Source of the DNA: Mesodorylaimus sp. YZB2_4
Lineage: Eukaryota > Nematoda > Enoplea > Dorylaimida > Dorylaimidae
Assembly: GCA_030248295.1 (NCBI GenBank)
Contig: JASANH010000457.1
Coordinates: forward strand, 248,001-312,000
Length of the DNA: 64,000 bases
Reading direction: 5' to 3'
The notes under the pieces were generated by a model, which was given only the letters and a program-made list of their open reading frames with translations, searched no databases and had not been told where the DNA came from. Shown piece by piece: positions 24,295 through 37,148 of the stretch. Positions within the stretch are counted from its first letter, which is position 1. Every line of letters starts with the position of its first letter. The position numbers and the translations under genes are program-made.

Positions 24295-27200
24295 ATGGCG
24301 AGTGCCAGTGAAAAGGGTAAGAAAGAGTGATTTAGAGATTTTTTGGAAAGACGGAAAGTAGTATGTTAAAAAATTGACGATACTTTTAAAATTTTTCTTG
24401 TAAGGCGCTCCAGATGCGAAAGGGCTTGCAAGGGCAAATGCGTGGCTGATTTGAAAAGAAACTGAAGTGTGATATTTGTCGGGCAGTGTTGTAGTGCTAT
24501 GCTATGCGGGTGAGTCATACCTGACTCATCTTTGGTGGGTGCCATGAATAGGATGCGTCATAAATAGCAGGTTATCGATTTCTGCTGATTTGAAAATCCT
24601 TTTTACTCAAATTCCTGAGCCAGATTGATGTCTGCACAGGTGCTCGGTGCATTCTCGCCTCATGGGTGCTAACTTAATATGTCGTTATTTTCTTTAATTA
24701 TGAAACCCCGGGTTTGACTATTCTGCAACTGCGGAAAAAAGCTGATATATTTTTTAATGCCTGCAGCATTTTTTATGCAATTCTTAATTTTTCGACCATG
24801 TCGAATTCGTGGAAATTATGATAGAATTCGGTGTAACTCGCGCATAGGAGTGAGGAACAATGTGCAATGTGCCCGTTCTCCTGGCGGGCGCGTCACTCAC
24901 CACCTTCCCTCTTTTCGTGCACTCACAGTCCAAGCGAGCAGTGAAGGCCGAAGGTTTACATAAACTATGCGCCCCGTGTTTGACTTGGCCTCCTCCTCCG
25001 TTGAGAAAGTTTTCTGTCTGAATTTCGTATAGTTTATCGTCATTTCGCGCCGTGTGTTATCTTTGATCGTCCGCCACGTGGATTAGTTTTTGTACATTCT
25101 TTGTCGGGAATCGACCTTCTGAGCAATCAAATTTTGGTTTTCTTGATACTTATCGGCATATTTTGCTGAATGGGGCAGAGTGCTAGTAGTCCATCTGATG
25201 TCACTAATGGTAATCAAGTGTGATAATCAGTGCTCACATTCCCTGATGCTATTCATTCACGACCCCAGTTCTGTTTGCTGTGCAGGTGCCTCCGCGACGT
25301 TGCCACGAATAGGCGACGACGATGATATCGTACATGCTATCGAGGATGCTTTAGGTAATCGAGTCTCGCCTGGTCCAAATTATTCGCTCATTTAATTTAG
25401 TCTCCTACTTTTCGTATGGACCCTCTTTTAATTACGGAGCACACCTCCCCATATTTGGCAATGTTATTTAGGCCAGGCTGGACATGTGTGGCTTGATTGT
25501 GTGCGATGATTAGCTGCTTAATTGAATGCCTTTTGTGTGCTTTAAGGAATGTTTTTTATTTTGCACATCGTTCGTTAATGTTTTCGTGATCAGTAATTGT
25601 CCTTTTACGTTGTAGCCGACGATGGAACTCAGTTCTTCGATGTGGACAATGCTAACGACCGTTCCACTTCTCGAACTCCATTGAGCGAAGAAGAAAAAGA
25701 GCAGCTGCAACAAGAACTAAAAAAAGTAATAGTAGCCAACTAGGGCCATGTTCGTCATTTGAAACGAGAAAATGGATGAAACTCGGTTCGGACCTATTGT
25801 GTTTTTATTAGCTATTTTAGCACGAAGCCTCTAGCGAGTTTCCCACCATCGATTGGCTCGTATCGCGTGGCTTTGCATACATGCATGAAGCACCGAGCTT
25901 GCATTCGGTTTTCCTTTTATGACCCAATCGAGCAAGGGATAGACTAGACGGATGGATTAGTGGTCAGAGTCGTGGGAAAATTGTTTTGTCCTTTTTTTAG
26001 ACTGAAGATGAAATTTCCACTTTGCGTCAAGTGTTGGCTGCTCGCTTGAAACATTCGAATGAACTGAAACGTAAATTGGGCGTCACACCATGGGCCGAAG
26101 TGCAGCAAGATATTTCGCACGGTTTTAAAGCAGTGAAAGAATCGACGGCGTAAGTGTCGGATTTTCATTTCTTACGATGGAACTAGGTGAAATGTGATTC
26201 CGAATTCGATATCGAGACATGCTTCAAGACAACTTGGGGCCAGCCACAGAACAGAGGCCTGTCTAATCCGTAGTCGTAAATAATCTAAGGAATTTTCTCC
26301 GACTCCAAATGGTGCGAAATCCAACTTTTGCTGGCTGTATAGGTTTAGGTCGGGGTCACTTTTCTGGGGATCGGAGTCGGGATCAGGATCGGGATTTTTT
26401 TGCTTTTTTCTGTTTTTCGCGTATGAGCCCTTTTTCCCACTAAAGCACACTTTTTAGTTATCCAGGTTTCTTAGGCTGATTTTCAATCATTATACATCAT
26501 TAGATGAAATTGATGAGTGCATTTGCAGTTCCGATACACGCCCAGCAAGGCCTAGGCTTAAGCAAAATCAGCGTCACTATCGTTGTCATCGATTTGAGCT
26601 GATGTTGCTGTTGCCTATTTATCGCAAATATGATGGATCAGAGTGTACCTAGCGTGCTTATGCCTACATATATTTATATTTATATGCGAAATCCTGATGC
26701 CACAATGTTAGGATCGGGTCAAATCCCGGGTCGGGATCGGGAGCGGAATCCTGAATTATCCCTATGGCGGTGTGGCCGTATTTAGACCATGTGCAATTTT
26801 GGGAAAGTCTGTATACTCGGTTGGGCTTGGTAAATCGCACAAATACAGGTTTTCCCGCCTTTATTAATTTAAATGCTTTGGCGACAAAAACTGATACCAC
26901 GTCTGCTCGGTTTCACTCGTTCTTTTTGATCTTAGCGGCATGGGCAGAGGTAAAATATGGGTTGACAAGAGATCCAGGGTGGGGAAAACATGCTATCGTG
27001 TCAGAATTTTGTGGACTGAGCTTGTGAGAGGACACTCATTCTCCTATCCCCATACATGGTTCAAAAGTCGAGGGATTACACCCATGAAGCTAGGATTACA
27101 CCCATAATATCCCAAGGGCAGGTTTTTCTTCTGGAGCCATCATGATAGCGTGTCTGCGGGATGGGCACAGCCGCTGAACATGAGTGCTGAAGGTAAATAT

Positions 27201-28405
27201 ACTCTAACGAGTCAAGGGAGGGTAGTTCTTTGAGAAAGAACCAAGAATGGTATGAACAAGTATTGACTGGTTTCCAGCCGGGTTATCACCTCTTGGGCCT
27301 AGACGCCGAATGACCAGCTTTGTTGTCAGAGAAGAAGGAGGAGGCTTTGATGTCGAGACAAGCTCTGAGGTATACATATGCGTATGAGGCTAATGATAGA
27401 ACTCACAGTTCTATGGTGCACTCACTTGTGAGACATCAGTTTGACTGGTTTAATGCCTATCAGTAGCCCACTGCCAGCTCGCCAGTACTGGATAACTTCG
27501 AGTTCATAATTTACCGCTTCATCAAGCACAGGTATGAGCACTCGAGGCGAAGGGGCGTATTGTAACACTTACCTTTTAACTTCGCACCTGGGCTTGAATG
27601 CAGACCCCTCCCCCGGGCCTCGTGTAACCCCAGCACCTACCACTCACAATCAGCACTGTGGCCCGCTGCAGCACTTTTTACGAAAAACTATCCCCCGGAT
27701 GCTGTTTTTATTTGATATCATAAAATTTTCAGGCAAGCCAACTCACCTTCTCGCAGTTGATAAAATGCAGAGACATGTAAATTGCTGCCGTGGCTCTGCT
27801 TTTGACACCTGCCGGAGTTATCGAGATTGTGAAAATATCCACGGCGCTTGGTCTTGGGAGAGGCCCCTGTATTGATTGGCCCATACTCGCATCCAATGAC
27901 ATATTTCAAGCCACGCACACTTTAAAATGATCCTGGTTTGGTAATTTTCAGAGCCAAGAAAACGGGCGAAGCCTTTCATCAAGCCACGGATGCGTTGTCG
28001 AAAAAGTTGGGTCAAATTCGCAGCAGCTCGACGTTTAAGTCATTCGAGGATAAAGTGGGCACTGCTTACAACAGCGTTAAGGTAAGTACTGTGTGGTTTT
28101 TTATTTATTACGGCGCTAGCTCAACAAATTTTTGCTCCTGCCTTCACAGAGAGGATATTCTCAGGTAATTTTTACTGATTCACATTAATTTCAATGTCAA
28201 TTTTGTTCTTCTTTGCAAGATGCCGTAGTTTGTACTCGGATGCTGTTTTCATTCAGTGTCATGGAATTTTCAACTCCAAATTACAACATTTAAGGCTAAA
28301 ATCGCAGCATCGACGTCCATCGATCAAATATCTGGCCAAAAGAGCAATGCGGCTACTCAACCAAGCACTCCGAGCACAGAAAAGCCAACAACCCCGCCAC
28401 AGTAG
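24295..28405 (+). CDS. TPD52: Tumor protein D52-family coiled-coil protein
   Basis: TPD52 (D52) proteins are small cytosolic coiled-coil adaptors that form homo- and heteromers and act in vesicle traffic and lipid-droplet biology. Six exons were joined by phase: 24295-24316, 25286-25354, 25616-25725, 26001-26149, 27952-28081 and 28295-28405, giving 196 residues, typical for the family. Diagnostic features are the acidic N-terminal half, the heptad stretch SEEEKEQLQQELKK followed by EDEISTLRQVLAARLKH, then KRKLGVTPWAEVQQD and the conserved RSSSTFKSFEDKVG near the end. The tail is Ser/Thr/Pro-rich (TQPSTPSTEKPTTPPQ). The start at 24295 is the only ATG that opens the 22-base first exon in frame. 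The first exon is the weakest link, since 970 bp of intron follows. A 15-bp micro-exon candidate at 28150-28164 would fit in frame. AATAAA at 28712-28717 is a plausible polyadenylation signal. Confidence 0.9.
26150..27951 (+). other. TPD52 intron 4 (1.8 kb), repeat-bearing, no gene
   Basis: The intron holds GGATCGGG-type low-complexity patches at about 26340-26400 and 26700-26755 and short unrecognised ORFs on both strands. The duplicated phrase GATTACACCCAT occurs twice at about 27072-27110. No coding or RNA feature is supported. Confidence 0.45.
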
Positions 28406-28711
28406 ATCAAGAAAAATTTATGAGCGGCTACGGACAACAAAGTGTTCGATTTTGACTCCGAGGTATTTTTTTGAGAAGTTAAATAGCTGGTTTTATTATA
28501 AAATTATTGCCTAAACTATTTATATGGAGTTTCGACTTGTGTTTTTTCCGAAAATCTGTGAGCTCTTTTTTGTGTGATACAAAGATTTAATGGGTGATGG
28601 ACGGTTTTTTGATCAATTTGCCAAACGATCATGTGCCCTTTCATTATTCTTGTGTTTGTACAGAATGTGAACGTGAGTGCATTCTACTAAACGTTCGATC
28701 TGGGCAGAAAA

Positions 28712-28717
28712 AATAAA
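28712..28717 (+). terminator. Polyadenylation signal AATAAA for the TPD52-like gene
   Basis: The canonical hexamer lies about 310 bp after the TPD52-like stop codon and about 100 bp before the end of the convergent ACSF3-like gene. Position and strand fit, but no transcript evidence is available. Confidence 0.5.
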
Positions 28718-28816
28718 TTATGCAAATATAAAACTAAATGTAAATTAAATAATCACAAATGTAATACAACATCAAAAAAATTTCCTACAGAGTAAATACG
28801 GTTTTTACTATTTGAG

Positions 28817-31669
28817 TCATTTTTCGAAAATATGTTGGTAACGTTCTCTCAAAATATTTTTTTGCACTTTTCCCATAACATTCCTAGGTAATTGGTTTTG
28901 AAAGTAGACCCGTTTCGGCACTTTGAAACCGGCGATCCTTTCTTTTAGGACGTGTACAATTTGGGTTTGCAATTGAGTGCATTCTTCTAAGTCAGCTTGC
29001 TCTTTCGTAACAATGACGGCCACGACTGCTTCACCGAAATCAGGATGAGGTACGCCAATGACTGCGCTCTCGATGACCCCTGGCAATGCATCGATTACGT
29101 TCTCCACTTCTTTCGGGTACACGTTGAGACCACCAGTTATGATCAGGTCTTTAGTTCGACCGAGAATGCGAACATAACCATCCACGTCCAATTCGGCCAA
29201 ATCGCCGGAAATGAAGTAACCGTCGTCAGTGAAATCCTCTTTCGTCTTGTCGGGCATGCGCCAGTAGCCTTTGAATAAGTTCGGCCCCGTATATTCCAGT
29301 CCGCCATTGCGAATGCGCACTGTGACCAGAGGAAGTGGACGACCGACTGTGCCTTCAAAGTAAGACTGGTCAGGAGAGGATGGACGAGCTGGTTCAGCAG
29401 AGGATGGACGAGCTGGTTCAGCAAGTCACTCGCACCGTCGCTTCTCCTAAGGCTCGACTGGTGCGGGTATATTTTTGTATTTGCGCACTCTTTACATCGG
29501 GGTGCAATTTTATACACCTGCCTGGATTCGAACATGCCTTGCGAACACACTATCGAGCATTTTGAGGTAGTAATGTTCCCAAAATGCATCTAGCTTACAA
29601 AAACTAGCAACAAAGTCCTTAATAAAACTCCTTATAAAATTGGTATACTTTCTCGAAGTGCCACAAGTTTACGCCCAAAACAGGTTCCTCTAAATGCACG
29701 CGAAAATTTGATCGCTCCTTTCATGGATAAGGTGCAAAGGGTGGAGGGTGTGAGGAGACATGGGTGTTGTTGTTGCTTAGAGGAGACAATGCACAGTCGA
29801 AGTGACGAGAACTGGTTTTAAGTTTAGCAACGGCCACTCCTTGTTCGAAGACAGCTTATACTAGTTACTGTAAATTTAGATATGTTGACAAGGAGCATCT
29901 GCTCTTTGGCGCAACACTAGACAAACAGGCGATAAAATAAGTGAGCTGCAGTGAACATTTTTCTGCAACTTGTTTTAATTTTGCAAGAAGCATTTGCAAT
30001 GAGACTCGGCTGGGGAGTAACTGCAAGCAAGCAGTAAAAAGAGTAAAAAGAGGACATAAATGCGATATAAAAAAAGAAGAGTAAGATCGACATTTTTACA
30101 AATACTTTTTGAGCAGATTTTTTTGCGAGTAGTGAAAAGGCATGGGGGATTCGCGCTGGAAATAAGTGTGGAGGGCATAAACAAGAACACCCACCATCGA
30201 GTCATGCTTGGGTTGGATCACGGCCTACTGGGTTGGGCGTTGCTCTTGCAGTCAGGTGCTGAGCGCGGGGGTGGTTCGACTTCACTGAGGAAAAGTTGAT
30301 TTTTTGCGCTGGAACGCGGCATGAGAGGAATATCGAGAGATGGATATGGAATATGCACAGCAGGAATTTGCTTTGCATACCCAAAAGAGCGAGTGTATGC
30401 TGACCTGCGTGACGCACATTGTTGCATTGTGAAACTGAGAGCTCGTCACGTCAAGCCCACTCCTTACTCCCTGCTCACCCATTTACCTGGTTTCCTTTTG
30501 CCTTCGTACGGGTTCGAGCACACCATTTGACCCTCGGTCATTCCATACCGCTCCAAGATCTCTTGTCCAGTACGCTCCTTGAATTCGTTCCAAGTATTCT
30601 CCAACAAAGGGGCACTACCACTAATGAACAATCTTACATTGGCCACACACTTATTGCCCAATTTAGGGCACTGTAATAGGCGGCTGTAATACGTGGGCAC
30701 ACCCATCATCATTGTCGCTTTTGGCAACCAATCTATCACAATGTCCACATCGAAACGAGGAAGCAAAATTAAACTGGCCCCTTTCGCTAAAATCGTATTC
30801 AAGGCCACGAATAGACCGTGCACGTGGTAGATCGGCAATGCATGTAAAAGAACGTCCCTTTCTGTGATTAGCCACGTTTCGCACAAGGCTTGTGCATTCG
30901 ACAATAGATTTCCATGGGTGATCATGGCCCCTTTCGGCTTGCCAGTGGTGCCCGAAGTATAACATATGGCAGCCAGGTCGTCCACGTCGACCACTTCGGT
31001 CGTCTCAAGGTCATCGTCCCTGGATCCGTTTCCATTGGTCTCTGGATTGCCCTTCACGCTGGCCGATAACTCCTCTTCGTCCACAACAGCGCACGTCACT
31101 TTGACATTCCCGTTGCTGATGCATCCATTCATATTTCGCACAAGTGAATCGTAGGATGTCTTATCCACTTGACGACACACGAACAAGCAAGGAGCAGAAC
31201 TGGTAAGGAAATATCGAATTTCGTCCAGTTTGTAATCGGTGTTCAGTGGAACGTAGATGGCTCCAATCTTCAATGTGGCCAAGTACAAAGCGATCGAATC
31301 GGGTGATTTGTTAACTTGAGCCGCCACGCGATCCCCTTTACGAACACCAAATCGAGAGCGTAAATAGGATCCATAACTTATGATACGACTCTCGAATTGA
31401 CCATAACTGATTATAGAACCGTCGTGAAGATAAAATAATGGTTTGCTTGAGTGATCAAATTTAAAACCAGCCAATAAATTGTAATTTGTGCACGAGTCGG
31501 GTCGAACGTGCATGATCCCATTTCCGTGAATGTTGCTAGAAGGAGCTGAGTGGTACCGATGAACGGGAGCGCGAAGTTTTGCGGGGCTCTGTTGATATTG
31601 TTGAGGCATGGTTGACGAGGGTATGCCGCCAAACGAGGCACCCAAAATGGAAGCGGCATCATGGGCCAT
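28817..31669 (-). CDS. ACSF3: Malonyl-CoA synthetase-like acyl-CoA synthetase (ACSF3 family)
   Basis: This is an ANL-superfamily adenylating enzyme. ACSF3 activates malonate or methylmalonate with ATP and CoA in mitochondria, feeding mitochondrial fatty-acid synthesis. Two exons join in phase: 31669-30487 and 29352-28817, giving 572 residues against about 576 in human ACSF3. Visible motifs are the phosphate-binding loop YTSGTTGKPKG (about 237-247), ERYGMTEG, the hinge-proximal SGDLAELDVDGYVRILGR, KDLIITGGLNVYPKEVE and, near the C terminus, GKVQKN with the catalytic lysine. The intron (1134 bp) contains a tandem repeat. The first 60 residues do not resemble a strong mitochondrial presequence, and a TTTCAG acceptor sits just upstream of the ATG (first exonic base 31684), so an upstream exon with a leader or the true start may be missing. 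ACSF3 is the best match; other short-chain synthetases are less likely. Confidence 0.88.
29374..29421. repeat. 24-bp tandem duplication in ACSF3 intron
   Basis: The unit GAGGATGGACGAGCTGGTTC plus AGCA occurs twice in a row, just inside the ACSF3-like intron next to the second exon. It is two perfect copies with no further array. Confidence 0.7.
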
Positions 31670-31689
31670 GCTTGGTTCTGCTATCTGAA

Positions 31690-34160
31690 ACGAATGCCCA
31701 ATTAAGGTCAGAGATGCTGCTGAATAAGGTTGGCTCCAGAACTGGCTTGCTGCAGTGGCTGCACGACAGATTTTATTGGCTGCTCATGTTTACTTGTTTG
31801 TCGCATGTGCTTCTTCTGTCTTATCGATAGTGTGTGGGCGTAGAAGGGCGTACACAAGAAAGTGCAATCATGATGTTGCTATGAGCTGAATCTTACAGTC
31901 TAGATCTTATCACTTCCTAACTATGATTCAAGCAAACAAGCCCACTCCCCACCCGTTGAAGTACACTACTGTAGGTGACCTCTGAGCTAGTAAAATCTTG
32001 CCTAGACTGAAATCCATCAAAGTTTATAATTCTCTTGTCACTTACTGTTCGACCGAGCGTAACAATCAATCCCAAAATTCACTTTTACAAGCCAGTGGCG
32101 GGGCGACACTTTGTTGAGACTGATGTCGTGAAGGAGGAAGCACTTTAGTAACGGGTTTTTTTGCGGGGGCTATGCTTGGCACTATCGAATTGGCGGTTGG
32201 GAATTCCCCAAACGATGAACAGGTACTGTTCAAAGTAAAGTTCTTATGCGGCCTTTCCGGTCGCCCCCACCTTTTCTCTCCCGTCTTCGAGTTGTGACTG
32301 CTACGTTTGAGTAGAAAGCAGTCGTCGTGCCATTCCACTCTAATAATGGCCTATACTCAATGCACTAGCACGGGTGGAAATGGGCGACCGGTCCGCCCTC
32401 TTTTCGGTATCGAATACCATTGCCTCCCAACAAGGGCATGTCCTGCACAGATAACCTCGTTTCGGATTATATCCAGACGATGCGCGTGTGACGTTGCCGG
32501 GGAATAACGTTACGCATGACCCCTCGCCAACGAGTGGCGCATCGAAGTAGACGCTCGTAGTTGATGCAAAGTGCACTGACATTGGCAAACTTTGTTCACA
32601 AATACGTATTTCCAATAGTAAAATCGTATTTCCCTTTCCTATCCATCACCGCACAAATTATGCCCTCCCGCTGTCACATGGTCATAGTTTCAGATAGGAT
32701 GCAGAAGAGGCGGACTATTCACTCACCCATATCCATGGTTTCTTGTCCTGCGTTCTGCCCACCGTAGCTAAAGCCCCTGTTTGAGATTTTTGCCCACAAT
32801 GCGCAAGAATGTGTACCCTGGTCTTCTCCTCTCTCGGCTGGTAGTGTCGTATGTTGAATCTGGACCTGAAACTCGACACAGCAGAACGCACCAGCAGAGC
32901 AATTTTTCGACCCATTGTCCAACATCTGGATCTGTTCCGGTCGAGTCTAGAATAAAACTCCTGGTCCTGTCTCTCTAGCACGTGGGTTGAAGTCAGTTTC
33001 ACAAGAGGTACTACATTCTTGCGAGTGCGAGTGAGATAGAGTCTTATCGTTTAAGGAGCTTCAGTAAAAAACTAAGGTAGCGCAGGACTCCTCATACTAG
33101 AAAACTGATCTGACTATCCAGAAAAGCTCGCCATTACTTTTTTAGTAAGTCTGGGTTTTTACAAAAGATGCATCTTAAAATCCTTTCCGTTAAAAGTAAA
33201 CATAAGCTTTGAAATTTGTACCATACAATTTGTACCGTATTAGATACGCTGCACTAGTACGCTATAACGTTATACTGTATATTGCACGCAGTACAACCGA
33301 CTCCAAATCAATCGATCGCGAAATTCACTTTTACAAGTCCCGCAGGCCTCATGGCTGTCTTGCAAGATAAGCCTGGCATCAGTTTCAAGTGTTTGGCTTG
33401 TTCAAATATATAAACTCTTCTTAAAAAAGGCTACAGAGGTTTCATTGAGGCCTGAAATGTTCCTTCAGTTCAAACATAAAAATACGCCCGCGATTTAAGC
33501 CCAGTAAATCGCTCTTTGCCACTAAGGATCCAAAATTTTAAATACTCAAGTCGGAGAGTCGGAGAATATACTAAGGGTTGTTCGAGGATTTCGTTGGACC
33601 TGCTATCATTTTTCCCGCTCTATTTTGCACTGCATTTTCGTAAGTATGACTTGATCTACAGAAGCCTCCGTTTGTCACCATCGCACAATTCTGTCAGCGC
33701 AGAGTCACAATTCTGTAGTCTGTACTTCCCATGTCCTTTGTTGCTACGTAACGGTTTCACCCCTGGGGAGTGAAAATTTGCTGCATGCTCTGGCACGCAA
33801 GTAGGGCAAATAAAGCAGCACTGCACCAAATAGTTCTTCCATAAGCAACTCGAGGAAGCGACTGCGCTTGCATTTTTGCGCTGCGACCTCGAGTGCCTGG
33901 CGATAGTAAATGACGCGACGACTCGCATTAGACAGGGCGTCATAAGTTTTTAGAACGAAGCCTAATCGTAAAGAATACACTAACCGTGAGTGGGCCTCGC
34001 CGAAACTTTGGAACACCAATTACTTTATGAGGACCATTCAGCCTTGCAAGCCCATAAGGCTGAATGAATGGTGCTTTGAGGTCAATATCGATGGCGAGAT
34101 CAATCCCACGACCTTACCGGTTCATCAGCATGAATTCCACGATGGGTCAAGGGCAGTCTA
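31690..34160. other. Gene-poor region upstream of ACSF3-like gene
   Basis: Two adjacent minus-strand ORFs, 32066-32338 (90 codons) and 32340-32615 (91 codons, containing GYLCRTCPCW), end in or near a GTAAGTG donor at 32039-32045. They could be part of a 5' exon of the ACSF3-like gene or of another gene, but no domain is recognised and the first has a stop 20 bases before the donor. A stretch reading AAATTCACTTTTACAAG occurs at about 32075 and again at about 33321. Nothing else is supported. Confidence 0.3.
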
Positions 34161-34602
34161 ACAAGGGAACATCGCCAACCGTTAAGTCGAACTTTAGGAA
34201 ACCAAAAATTGTAATATGTTCCTTGGTGCAAAAGAAAGCTATGTGCAAAATATTAGAGGCGTCTGGCGAACTGGTCAGCAGTGGTCAGCGTCTAAAGTCC
34301 CGAATTTTGTGTCCCGAAGCTGAGCGTTGAGAAAAACACGCAAAGTTCTTTCCAAACTAGATTTTTGGGTTCAGCGTTTCGAGTTTAAGCTTCCATCACT
34401 CGGGTTTGAGGTTTTTTGCTGAAAAACCCCAAAAAATCCAGCAGAATTTGAAAATTTTACTGTACTCTTCGCGCTGACCAGAACTGACCAGTTGGCCAGA
34501 CGCCTCTAATATTTTGCATAGAGCTTTCTTTTGCACCCCCAAAAACATACACAATATTTTTTTCCCCAAAACTCCACAACACGTGTGGCGATGCCCCCTT
34601 TA
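34161..34602. repeat. Foldback (inverted-repeat) element, copy 1
   Basis: The element starts with ACAAGGGAACATCGCCAACC and ends with a decayed complementary copy at about 34584-34602. Internal arms are inverted too: AGAGGCGTCTGGCGAACTGG at about 34254 pairs with the complement of CCAGTTGGCCAGACGCCTCT at about 34488-34507, and both are followed outward by AATATTTTGCA and AGCTTTCTTTTGCA. The whole could fold into one long hairpin. There is no coding potential. It is the best-preserved member of a four-copy family in this window. Confidence 0.8.
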
Positions 34603-35119
34603 TTAAAATCAAACACGCCCCCCCCCTCTCATTCTTTACACAAAACCCCCCCCCGTATCCTTCCAACAGGAAAGCCAGACACCACAGAAAGGACATTTCA
34701 AAAGTCCTTATCAACATTCCTGCGTGGCTCACGGACTTCATTGTATATTTTATAATGCATTCCTGCCTGAGTGGATGTTCACTAAACTCAGAAAATCATC
34801 TATATAAGCACTGTGCACGGAAAAGTGCGTTCCCTGTTGGAATGTTCAGCCAGGAAGACTATTTTTGAAAAATGCTAGCGTAAAACAGAGAAATACTTTC
34901 TGCAGTAAAATGGCGTTACATAAATATCAGCATGCATTCTTGACTATTATAGTTCAGTAGCAGCATGCTATTTGCAGGACTTGACTTGGCACTGATTCCT
35001 CGATCTCATTGGCAGATAAAATTGCAGAGCTGTAATTGTGGAGCTTTCGTGATGTCAGTCTCACAGTTGGCCTCCATTTCAAGACATTCATGACCTTGAC
35101 CAACAAGCACATCTTTTTT

Positions 35120-35209
35120 TTAGAGCTCGACCAATTACAGGTGTAACGACTCCCAACTTTGGACACTTGCTGAAACTGTAGTGTGCTATTTCTTTTTTAA
35201 GGTCTCCTG
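35120..35209. repeat. Left remnant of duplicated block shared with 40960-41040
   Basis: The phrase GGACACTTGCTGAAACT followed by TGTGCTAT occurs here (about 35161-35190) and at about 40990-41018. It is part of a segmental duplication whose other end carries the small secreted peptide genes. In this copy other repeats have been inserted between this phrase and the peptide gene. Confidence 0.5.
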
Positions 35210-35259
35210 GCCGAAGTCGTACGCAAGGAGCATCAAAGTAGGCTAGCGTTGATACAATT

Positions 35260-35625
35260 AACTAAAACTGAATCTGAGTCTATCAGTCAACTGAAATCAT
35301 TTTCGTTAAAAGTAAACATAAAAATTCCAATAAGCTTAGAAGAAGCTTTGAAATTCCAATAAGTTTAATTCAGTTATTCAGTTCGAATTCAGTTAACTGA
35401 AAGTAAAACCAAAACTGAATCTCTTCCCCAGAACTGAGTTTAGACTGCCCTTGACCCATCGTCGCGATGATGCTGATGAACCGTTTGCTCGTTGGATGGC
35501 TCGCCATCGATTGTCGGCCGGATGTCGAATAGCGTCGATGCAGTTTTGGAAGGAAAATTCAGTTTCTGTTTCAGTTAACTTAATCTCCAAAAGATTCAGT
35601 TAACTGAATGATTCAGTTGTTCTAT
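35260..35625. repeat. TTCAGTTAACTGAA-rich inverted-repeat element
   Basis: The palindrome TTCAGTTAACTGAA and close variants (AACTGAA / TTCAGTT) cluster at both ends of this stretch, around 35263-35410 and 35555-35625, with a more complex GC-richer core between. The layout suggests a decayed non-autonomous DNA element with subterminal repeats. It lies next to foldback copy 2. Confidence 0.45.
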
Positions 35626-35709
35626 CAAAATATGAAAGCTTGACGAGCAAATCTTTACTTTTCTTCATTCAAATACCACACTTTTGCATGTAGCGCTTCG
35701 ACAGTTTGC

Positions 35710-36119
35710 AAGGAGCCCTTGTCAATTGTTCAGCCGAACCTGACACAGTCGATGATTGTAATTTGTTCAAGGGTGCTAATAAAGCTCTCTGCAAAATATT
35801 GGACCCGTCTGGCCACTTGGTCAGCAATGCTCAGCGCCCGAAGTCCTGCGAAGTTTCTTGAACCTTCCTGCTTTGTCGAATTTTGGCTTAACCCGAGAGT
35901 TGCAACATGGAGCCCTAAACTCAAAACCTGAAAACCGAGTTTAGGGAAACCCCAAGACTTTCCCATCATCGTCACTTTACCACACGAGAATTAAAAAATC
36001 AGCTGGACTTTCACCGCTGACCAATGCTGACCAGCTGGCCAGACGGGTCGAATATTTTTTAGCTGTATGATTACAATCCCGATTATGTCAAGTTCAACTA
36101 ACGGTTGGCAGCTCCCTCA
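35710..36119. repeat. Foldback element, copy 2
   Basis: The diverged left end AAGGAGCCCTTGTCAATTG and the right end AACTAACGGTTGGCAGCTCC match the family termini. The inner arms GGACCCGTCTGGCCACTTGG and CCAGCTGGCCAGACGGGTCG pair with each other. It is older than copy 1, judging by mismatches to the other copies. Confidence 0.7.
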
Positions 36120-37031
36120 CATCAATGAGATGTAATTCTTAATAAAACGCTAACAAAATGGATGATATTGAATAATCCATCTTTTTTATATTTTAACTTA
36201 ATATGCCAACTCCTCTTCAACATGGAGCTCGCTCTAATGTAAACTCTTTCACTCAGCTCGGCGCTACGTAGCAAAGTCTGACAAACCACCACAATATTGT
36301 AAAATGTGGCAAGTTTTCTCTACGATGGGACCAAAATTCAATTGGATTTACGCGAACAGCCGAAAACAGATCTCTAATTTTATAAAACGCGGTAATTTGA
36401 AAACTGCAGTCACAGTTAAAGAAACGGTGTGTTAGATTACCACTGAACGAAGCTTGAAGGCGACGAATCGAAAGGCAGGCAGCAATGATGAACGGACAAT
36501 GAAGCTACGGCTAATCGTAAGTCATGGCATGATGATGTACTGGCGCTCTTTCATGCAGCTGGGCTGTGTTCAAGCATCGGTCAAACTGAAAAATTATATT
36601 TGCAGGGACTACTGAAGTTGTCTTTGATAAACTGAATGAAGCTTAAACGTGACGTTGGAAAAAATGCACAAGGAGGTAACGTACTGAGGAGCAATTGGCT
36701 GGTGCCAAAATTGCACCAATCTTTATCTCAGATAATTAAGAATCCATTGCGGAGTAGAAGTCAAGGTGGCGTATTAGTTGCTCTGGTATACTGCGTGCTG
36801 CTGTATGTACTGTACAAATAGGCACCCCTTCAAACAATTCTCTTATAGATGTAAACGTCGAAAAAGTCATTTCTGTTTCAAACTCTAGCTGGATCCTGAG
36901 CTGCATTAAAGAAACCACTTTACTGATGCACAAAGGGCTGCTATTCTGCGAAGAGCAGAGTCTTCGACAAAGATAGCCAGCATTTCATCCGCTACCATAC
37001 TTGTGGGCTGCAAAGTTTTTCCCTTACTACA

Positions 37032-37148
37032 ATGAAGCTTCCTATGCTTCTCGTTTTGGCGGTCATTGCAATTTTTACATATCAAAAGTCCGATCCCGAG
37101 TACCACCCATTTTCATTCAAAATGGCCCCCATTGTGATAAGACCGTGA
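37032..37148 (+). CDS. Small secreted peptide, paralogue 1
   Basis: A 38-codon frame begins with a clear signal peptide (MKLPMLLVLAVIAIF) nearly identical to that of the paralogue at 41418, and the upstream 400 bp is also duplicated. After the signal only about 20 residues remain before TGA, and they do not match the partner. A cysteine-rich frame (five Cys within MAFEKC...ADEQC) lies directly downstream in another phase at about 37119-37294. So this copy may be spliced through a poor GTCCGA donor, frameshifted, or degenerate. The mature product's function is unknown. Confidence 0.4.
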   Translation: MKLPMLLVLAVIAIFTYQKSDPEYHPFSFKMAPIVIRP

